A stretch of DNA of 64,000 bases from Syncephalis plumigaleata (taxonomy: Eukaryota > Zoopagomycota > Zoopagomycetes > Zoopagales > Piptocephalidaceae): NCBI GenBank assembly GCA_025201365.1, contig JAIXMF010000001.1, positions 2,852,001-2,916,000 on the forward strand, in the 5' to 3' direction. The notes beneath the pieces are model-generated. The model made no database searches. It was not told where the DNA came from and saw only the letters and a list, made by a program, of their open reading frames with translations. The first letter of the stretch is position 1. Every line of letters starts with the position of its first letter. Position numbers and translations under genes: made by a program. This document shows positions 57,565-64,000 of this stretch, piece by piece.

Positions 57565-58995
57565 ATGTCGGTTAATTTGGTGAGTAGCTGCATATAATAA
57601 AGGAACAATAATGAGACAAGACTAATAATAGGATAATATTCTGTGTTTACTCTAATCTTCATATCTTTATCCTATAGGGAGGTTTATATCGAGCGATTAT
57701 CGATGATGTGGTGCGCAATGTACAACGAGACTTTGAAGAGCATGGCATTGACGAGTCGGTATTAAACGAGTTGAAACGAGTAAGTCATCGAATTGCTATC
57801 CATTTATTATTACTCTATACTCTACTACATTAATAGACATTGATTCATTTACTAATGATAAACATGTATATTATTATTATCACTAGTCATGGGATGTTAA
57901 AGTTGCTCAGATGCGAGTAGTCGATGATTTCCCTCTTAGTGAAGGTGCAGAAGGTAATGGTGGTAATTACCCAACAGGATCTGAAGTAGGAGCAACTCTA
58001 CCATCCGATGGTAATGGCACAATAGCCAACCCGGATACAGTAAATAATCAGGAAGTAAGTGAGTAGTACAAGTGTAATTAGCATCTATACTCATTATAAT
58101 GAATGATTAGACGAGTAATTTCGGTGCAGCAAGTCTAGCCTCACTCGTTGATCCTAATCAAATTGATCCAGCCACTCATTTATTTACATTGGCAGTAAGT
58201 ATGATCTGTGTATCATGTTTAGTTTATTAATAATCCTGTAATGAATAGGAGACAGCTACAACCATTACCACTGTAGATGGTGTGACTATTAAACCGGATA
58301 TTGGTGCATTACCACCTGCTCTCTCATCGCCTACATCTACTAGCACGACAACAAATCAAGGTGCAAGTCATCATGATACTGGCACGGATACAAGAACACC
58401 AGGTACCTTGGTATGCAACAATAGTCATGATCAATTCATATAAATCTAATATTAATTTGAATCATGTAGACAACGGATACAGCATCTAATAATAATAATA
58501 ACAATAATGGAGTAGATACTGCTACTACTACTGCAACAACACATCCTACAAATGAAGTATCAAGTGGTACTAATGGTCGTGCATCAGCACGTAAAGCACG
58601 CCGTCTTAATGATGGCAGTATAGAACCAGTAAGTAATAGTAGTCATTATTAGTTAGTTAGTTTATTAATTGTCTATGTAAATATAAGAGAGAAGACGAGG
58701 ATGCCATTAACTCGGATCTCGATGATTCAGATGAAGATACAGTTAGCGGTGATGGGATGAAGATACTCCTAATATCATTCTATGTCAATATGAAAAGGTA
58801 ACTACTCATTTACAACAAGTACCATCATTATCATCATCATCATTTACTAATACATTACTACTATGCTTGTTTATTCATTTACTATAGGTGACACGTACTA
58901 AGAACAAGTGGAAATGCGTATTAAAAGACGGTGTCATGACCATGGATGGACGGGATTATGTATTCCATCGAGCTAATGGCGACTTTGAATGGTAG
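57565..58995 (+). CDS. TOA1: transcription factor IIA large subunit (TOA1, alpha/beta)
   Basis: General transcription factor that stabilises TBP on DNA. A 5-codon first exon (MSVNL) joins GLYRAIIDDVVRNVQRDFEE with ESVLNELKR and SWDVKVAQMRVVDDFP, the N-terminal four-helix-bundle part. A long Thr/Asn/Ser-rich spacer follows, then the acidic DSDEDTVSGDGDEDTPN and the C-terminal beta-barrel part IILCQYEKVTRTKNKWKCVL, KDGVMTMDGRDYVFHRANGD, FEW. The C-terminal block and the ending FEW match the family. About seven introns. Near 58755 the frame is one base short between VSGDG and DEDTPN. Confidence 0.93.
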
Positions 58996-60969
58996 TAGTA
59001 GTAGTAGTAGTCTACACTATTACTACTACTAGTTGCTTATTATCATAGCAGTTTACTTTATATATATACATATACATATTAATAGCAGTTTACTTGCTTT
59101 GATGATGATGATGATGACGATGATGACGATGATGATAATTACTTTGCGCTTTCTCTTTCTATATCTCTCTATCTCTCTATCTATCTCTAGTTATCTAATA
59201 AGTATATTACTCTTTCGGTATTATTAGTATGACATTACTAATTAACAATCATCTAGTATTATGTCATGCTTATAATGCTTTTAAGACAATGAACTGACTC
59301 TAGCATGTTCATGTAAAGTTTGATATAAACAAATTGTTGTCGATCATGACCATGATCATTCGTAATCTACTCTTTCTTCTTCTATTACCATGTCATTATT
59401 GTGTCTACTATTCATTCATCTAATGGATATGAAGGATGATTACTATTATTACAGATAAACATATAGTAAATGAAGTAAAGTGTAACACGATAGAATCAGC
59501 CTCTTAACATCCTGTGTACACATGACATGACATGACATGACATGTACACTTTTATTCTAAAATAGTAGCCATCGAATGATGAGATACTTGAACTGTTTTA
59601 CATATAATGGATGGATACCACTTCTTGGCATTCATATCTATTTTTGGTTCATTCATCTCAGTTAACATGTTATCAGTTGCGTATCTATTCCTAAGGAAAA
59701 GTAAAAATAAACGAATAAAGTTATCATATTATTTCTATCTAACTTGTACCCTTTATTCATTTCAAGTAGTTACAGTATTTTGCTTATACTTTCACTTAGC
59801 TTGACCATCTCACATTGTATGCGTGTGTATTGTATGTATGTATGTATGTATGTACGCTTAGATGTATGGCGTTCATTTCTTTTTCATTCTCATACGCTCA
59901 ACACACACACACACACACCTTCCATCTCCCCGACCTTTTTTTCTTTCTCCTATCCATCTACTACACGTTCATTGGTGCATAGCCATTGGCAGGTGCATTC
60001 ATTGATTCAAATCTATTCTGCGGCACATGAGGAGGATTCTCCTTATTTGTTCGACCTTTTCTCCTTCCACACACACACATTCAGTTTATCTGCTTGCTTG
60101 CTTGCTTGTTCTCTCTTTCTCTCTATAAGCTCACGTTGATAGCTTGCTTTTGGGATTTCTTGTTTTTTCTTCTTCGTCTTCCCTAACTTATATCTGTCTG
60201 CATAGTGAACCGACTGGTTCTTTCTTTTGGCGCTTGATACTCGACTCATCTTTACTCATCTCATCTCATCTTATTCCTTATTACTGCCGTAGCATATCTT
60301 TTCTTTACACTGATATATGCCTATATAGGCTCACTTCATATTGCAGTAGTAGTAGTAGTAGTAGTAGTAGCAGTAGCAATAACTGTTATCGCTCTCCTCT
60401 CTTTCTTTCTTTCTTTCTTCATCGATATATTTATATTTATATATTAATTAGTTACGTGTTGGTAAAACGGCATTTCTAATAACACAGCCATCCAACTAAC
60501 TAAGTAATATTATTCTTATTATAAGTCGGTGTGTCTTATCCGATTGATTGATTGATTGATTGATTGATTATCGTGGTTAGTATTCATTTCTATATCCAAT
60601 AGCTATATGCTGTCTATACATACAAGCTGTAAAACGCGTGTGTTCTAAGTTCATACACTCTCGTATTCGTATATTATTGCATACTACTGCCATTCCTGTT
60701 CACAACTTTGTTGTGTTTCAACCAGTTGTAACCCCACTATTATTCACGCTTGTCACTCATCCTTTTTCTCATTTTCTTTCATTTATCGTTTAGTCGGCGT
60801 TTCTCTATCGTATATTTGTTTCGACACTGACCAGAACACGCGCTGTCTATTCTTTATTTATTGCAGTAGGGTCATCCGGTACACACAGATTCATAGTCTG
60901 CTTCTTTATTAGCATTGATTACGGTCATCATTAGCAACTTGCCACAACCTCATCACATATCATAGCATT
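58996..60969. other. 2-kb spacer before chitin synthase, C/T-rich with many microsatellites
   Basis: No convincing ORF. Simple-sequence tracts: CATGA units at 59519-59543, TGTATGTATGTATG near 59832, ACACACACACAC near 59907, CTTGCTTGCTTGCTTG near 60094, AGTAGTAGTAGT at 60345-60374, and GATTGATTGATTGATT at 60541-60568. Probably TFIIA 3' end plus a long chitin synthase promoter/leader. Confidence 0.45.
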
Positions 60970-63900
60970 ATGACGTCTCTAGACCGACGTCGGACTCTTT
61001 ATCGTCCGGAACGCAATGTAGGTCCCGCTCCTATGCTTGGCGGTCCAAGTGAACGTAAAGCATTCGATCCTTGGGTGTTGTTCTCGCGTATCGTCACGTT
61101 CTGGGCGCCTGGTGTTCTATTGAAAGCTTGCGGTATGCCTGATAAAGCCATTCAGCAAGCATGGCGTGAAAAGGTCGCTCTTTGTTTTATCATTCTCGTC
61201 CTTTGTGCCATCGTCGCCTTTCTAACGCTGGCCCTTCCCAGTACACTATGTCCGTCCACCGGTTCGAACACGAAGGCTGGTGTTACATGGGGTGCACAAT
61301 CCAAAGATAGCAACAATGTAGTGGGCATCAAGGGTGAAGCCTACTACGCAAGCAGCAATACATCACCGATCCCGGATCTACCATTGACCACAGTCAAGAC
61401 CGGTCTTGACGTCACCTTTCTGTTCACCGAGTCGGCTAGACCGGGCACCTGCGCTACAGCGCCCAACTACGCCGCGGTATCTTTCGATCGTTGTATGAAT
61501 AACAATGCAACACCTACACCGTGTACTCAAGGCACGGTACAGCAAGGTCCCACCAGTATCAATCTATTCCGTGCTAGAGGACCATTGCAAATCGGCTACA
61601 GCTGGGAGAGTCTCGACTTGCCCGAGCTACGTAACTTCTTCGTTTACAACGGTATCGTGCTTAATCTCGACCAGTACATTAAGGCGAATCCAAATCCCAT
61701 TCCCAACGATCAAGCCGATCTGGCCATTCGTCGTCTTACCGTGGACAACAAGGGCCCCGGTGGCAAGGATGGTACGCTCGCCTTTAACGTTAACAACAAC
61801 TTGAAGAATGCCGCGAAATGCTTCGTGCAGAAATATCGCGCCGGCATTCTCGACAAGGATACCGTGGGCTGTTTCGCGTCAAAGTTCTTCCTCTACATCT
61901 CGCTTATTGTCGTGTTGGGTCTCGTGTTGTCGCGTTTCTTCATGGCCATCACGTTCGACTGGTTCATGTCGTATCGATTGGCACGTCCGCCAAAGGGTCC
62001 ATCTGGCGGTGACAATCCGGCCGCAGCTAGCGTTGCCGGCGAGCACTCGCTGCAAGCTGCACCATGGGCTCAACGTGGTGCCGGCGGTAATGATCAGTCG
62101 GCTGGCGGTGCCGGTGGCCTCGGTCCATTGATGAAGAAGGTGCCCGATACGTCCTCGGAACTCTACACGATCCTACTCGTTACGTGCTACTCCGAGGGCG
62201 AGGCATCACTCCGCTGTACCATTGAATCGCTGGCCGAGACCGAGTATGGCGATGATCACAAGTTATTATTTATTATTGCCGATGGTGTTATCACCGGTTC
62301 AGGCGAGGATCGCTCCACTCCCGACATTTGTCTCGATCTAATGGAGGTAGACCCGGAATTCGCCGATCCACAACCAGTCTCGTATTTAGCCATTGCTGCC
62401 GGTGCTAAGCAGCACAACATGGCCAAGGTATACGCCGGTCACTTCTCGCACAAGGGTCATCGTGTACCTACGGTATTGGTGGTGAAATGCGGTACACCTG
62501 CCGAACAAAGCGCCGCCAAACCCGGTAACCGCGGCAAGCGCGACTCTCAAATTATCCTCATGAACTTCTTCTCCCGTGTCATGTACAACGAGCGTATGTG
62601 TCCACTCGACTACGATCTATTCCGTAAGGTGACCCATCTCATGGGCATCACACCCGACTACTTTGAAACCGTACTTATGGTGGACGCCGACACCAAGGTC
62701 TATCCCGATTCGCTACGTTTACTCATTAACTGCGTGCAAAATGACCCAATGATTATGGGTTTGTGCGGCGAAACGAAGATTGCCAACAAGCGTCAGTCAT
62801 GGGTCACTGGCATTCAAGTGTTCGAGTATTACATCTCGCATCATCTTGGCAAGGCATTCGAGTCGGTATTTGGCGGTGTCACCTGTCTACCCGGTTGTTT
62901 TTGCATGTACCGATTGAAGGCACGTAAGGGTCCCGATGACTGGGTGCCCATCATCACGAAGCCGGAAATTGTCCAGGAATACGCGTCTAATGTCGTGGAC
63001 ACGCTCCATCAAAAGAACCTGCTACTTCTCGGTGAGGATCGTTTCCTAACCACGCTAATGCTTCGCAACTTCCCCAGCCGTAAAATGATGTTTGTACCGC
63101 AATCCGTTTGTAAGACGGTGGTACCCGATGAGTTCAAGGTGTTGCTATCACAACGTCGTCGATGGATCAACTCGACCATTCACAATCTTATGGAATTGGT
63201 ACTCGTACGTAACCTGTGCGGTATCTTCTGCTTCTCTATGCAATTCGTCATTTTCATGGAATTGATCGGTACCGTCGTGTTACCCGTGGCCATCATGATG
63301 ACCTACTACTTGATCATTACCATGGCATCGCAAGAGTTCAACGGATTCACCTCGTATCTTCCATTGCTGCTTTTGATCGCAGTACTCGGTCTGCCTGGTA
63401 TTTTGATTCTCATTACTACGCGTAAGATTGTCTACTGCGCCTGGATGCTTGTCTACTTGATTGCACTGCCCGTGTGGAATTTCATTCTACCCGTCTACGC
63501 CTACTGGCACTTTGACGACTTCTCCTGGGGAGAAACGCGTAAGGTGGAGGGCGAGGTCAAGGGAGACGATCACGGCAAGAAGGAGGGCGAGTTCGACGCG
63601 TCATCCGTGCCATTAAAACGTTGGGAGGACTACGAGCGTCGTCGTATGCGCGAGCAGAAGCGTAAAGATCAATTGGGCGGCGCACTCCACAACGATCAGA
63701 CTAATTATGGTGGTGAGTCCTATTACCAACACACAGCGTATGCTCCATCTGATTTGGGACAAGAACAACGTCCATATGATTATGAACGACCAGGTGGCGG
63801 CATGCTCAATGATAATAGTATGCATATGCCACCGAGTAGCAATGGCGGTGCCAGTGCCAGTTCCTCACCCTACCATTACCCGCCATCATCGCAGCCACAG

Positions 63901-64000
63901 CAACCACAACAGTCGCATCATTACTATCAAACGACCACGGCGAATAATGGCAACGGTAATACTACAACAACGACTACACATTATGAAACATCGTCTGTGC
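60970..64000 (+). CDS. CHS3: chitin synthase, class IV / Chs3 type (C-terminus beyond window)
   Basis: Plasma-membrane enzyme that polymerises UDP-GlcNAc into chitin. Starts MTSLDRRRTLYRPERNVGPA. N-terminal membrane segments (WVLFSRIVTFWAPGVLL; LCFIILVLCAIVAFLTLAL; FFLYISLIVVLGLVLSRFFM) flank an extracytosolic domain. The catalytic domain runs from LLVTCYSEGEASLRCTIESL through VLMVDADTKVYPDSL (DxD-type Asp, 62679-62693), VFGGVTCLPGCFCMYR, LLGEDRFLTTLML (general base region, about 63028) and QRRRWINSTIHNLMELV (processivity motif at 63151-63165). C-terminal helices include FMELIGTVVLPVAIMMTYYL and LLLLIAVLGLPGILILITT. A hydrophilic tail rich in Gln/Ser/Tyr continues to the edge. No intron and no frame break in 3 kb; codon use is visibly GC-biased, as for P0. 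Confidence 0.97.
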   Translation, partial: MTSLDRRRTLYRPERNVGPAPMLGGPSERKAFDPWVLFSRIVTFWAPGVLLKACGMPDKAIQQAWREKVALCFIILVLCAIVAFLTLALPSTLCPSTGSNTKAGVTWGAQSKDSNNVVGIKGEAYYASSNTSPIPDLPLTTVKTGLDVTFLFTESARPGTCATAPNYAAVSFDRCMNNNATPTPCTQGTVQQGPTSINLFRARGPLQIGYSWESLDLPELRNFFVYNGIVLNLDQYIKANPNPIPNDQADLAIRRLTVDNKGPGGKDGTLAFNVNNNLKNAAKCFVQKYRAGILDKDTVGCFASKFFLYISLIVVLGLVLSRFFMAITFDWFMSYRLARPPKGPSGGDNPAAASVAGEHSLQAAPWAQRGAGGNDQSAGGAGGLGPLMKKVPDTSSELYTILLVTCYSEGEASLRCTIESLAETEYGDDHKLLFIIADGVITGSGEDRSTPDICLDLMEVDPEFADPQPVSYLAIAAGAKQHNMAKVYAGHFSHKGHRVPTVLVVKCGTPAEQSAAKPGNRGKRDSQIILMNFFSRVMYNERMCPLDYDLFRKVTHLMGITPDYFETVLMVDADTKVYPDSLRLLINCVQNDPMIMGLCGETKIANKRQSWVTGIQVFEYYISHHLGKAFESVFGGVTCLPGCFCMYRLKARKGPDDWVPIITKPEIVQEYASNVVDTLHQKNLLLLGEDRFLTTLMLRNFPSRKMMFVPQSVCKTVVPDEFKVLLSQRRRWINSTIHNLMELVLVRNLCGIFCFSMQFVIFMELIGTVVLPVAIMMTYYLIITMASQEFNGFTSYLPLLLLIAVLGLPGILILITTRKIVYCAWMLVYLIALPVWNFILPVYAYWHFDDFSWGETRKVEGEVKGDDHGKKEGEFDASSVPLKRWEDYERRRMREQKRKDQLGGALHNDQTNYGGESYYQHTAYAPSDLGQEQRPYDYERPGGGMLNDNSMHMPPSSNGGASASSSPYHYPPSSQPQQPQQSHHYYQTTTANNGNGNTTTTTTHYETSSV

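Noticed and set aside
59519-60568. Microsatellites before chitin synthase as a possible regulatory repeat array
   Set aside because: Units differ in sequence and period and match the general simple-sequence background of other spacers.
1-64000. tRNA, rRNA, CRISPR, transposon or virus-derived element
   Set aside because: I looked for B-box-like GGTTCGA, terminal repeats, reverse transcriptase, integrase and transposase motifs and spaced repeats, and found none that hold up. GGTTCGA at 61260 is inside chitin synthase.

Overview
The window is nuclear DNA of a chitin-walled eukaryote. A large part of a division-2 (Chs3/class IV type) chitin synthase runs off the right edge, so a fungus is the best reading. 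The genome is compact and AT-leaning. Introns are many and short (mostly 50-110 nt), with GTAAGT-like donors, CTAAC/CTAAT branch points and TAG/CAG acceptors. A voltage-gated potassium channel, a plant/bacterial-type class II DAHP synthase and 7-TM proteins hint at a lineage outside the well-studied yeasts and moulds, but I cannot place it more closely. Exon joins were read by eye and are approximate where I say so.

Left part (1-19 kb): CHL1/DDX11-type Fe-S helicase (truncated by the window edge), a secreted pseudokinase-like protein and the splicing factor SNW1/Prp45, all on the minus strand. Next come a tandem pair of 7-TM proteins (+), mitochondrial ribosomal protein bS6m (+), eIF2B delta (-), a bacterial-type phosphoribosyltransferase (+) whose 3' end overlaps an ARL5-like GTPase (-), ribosomal stalk protein P0 (-) with an intronic C/D snoRNA, and a CPYA-type glutathione transferase (+).

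Middle (19-36 kb, all +): a six-TM voltage-gated K+ channel, an F-box/LRR protein ending in a CaaX box, a kelch-repeat single-pass membrane protein, DPH3 (diphthamide synthesis and tRNA modification) and the tail-anchored-protein ATPase GET3. Long C/T-rich spacers precede several of them.

Right part (36-64 kb): a tandem array of four related secreted helical proteins of unknown function (-), class II DAHP synthase (-), an AAAP-family amino-acid transporter (-), NUS1 of the dolichol cis-prenyltransferase (-), a small Trp-rich membrane protein (+), RCL1 of 18S rRNA processing (+), an unidentified small minus-strand gene, the TFIIA large subunit (+) and chitin synthase (+).

Most genes are unrelated housekeeping functions, with no operon-like logic. 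The two unusual layers are the lineage-specific secreted/membrane families (pseudokinase, 7-TM pair, four-gene array), and a striking run of reading-frame breaks that, wherever homology allows a check, go in one direction only (one base short). The breaks may be consensus-sequence deletions, but they cluster by gene and deserve a direct test. Intron oddities include recurrent GC-AG introns and a probable 3-nt microexon. I saw no tRNA, rRNA, CRISPR, transposon or viral element.
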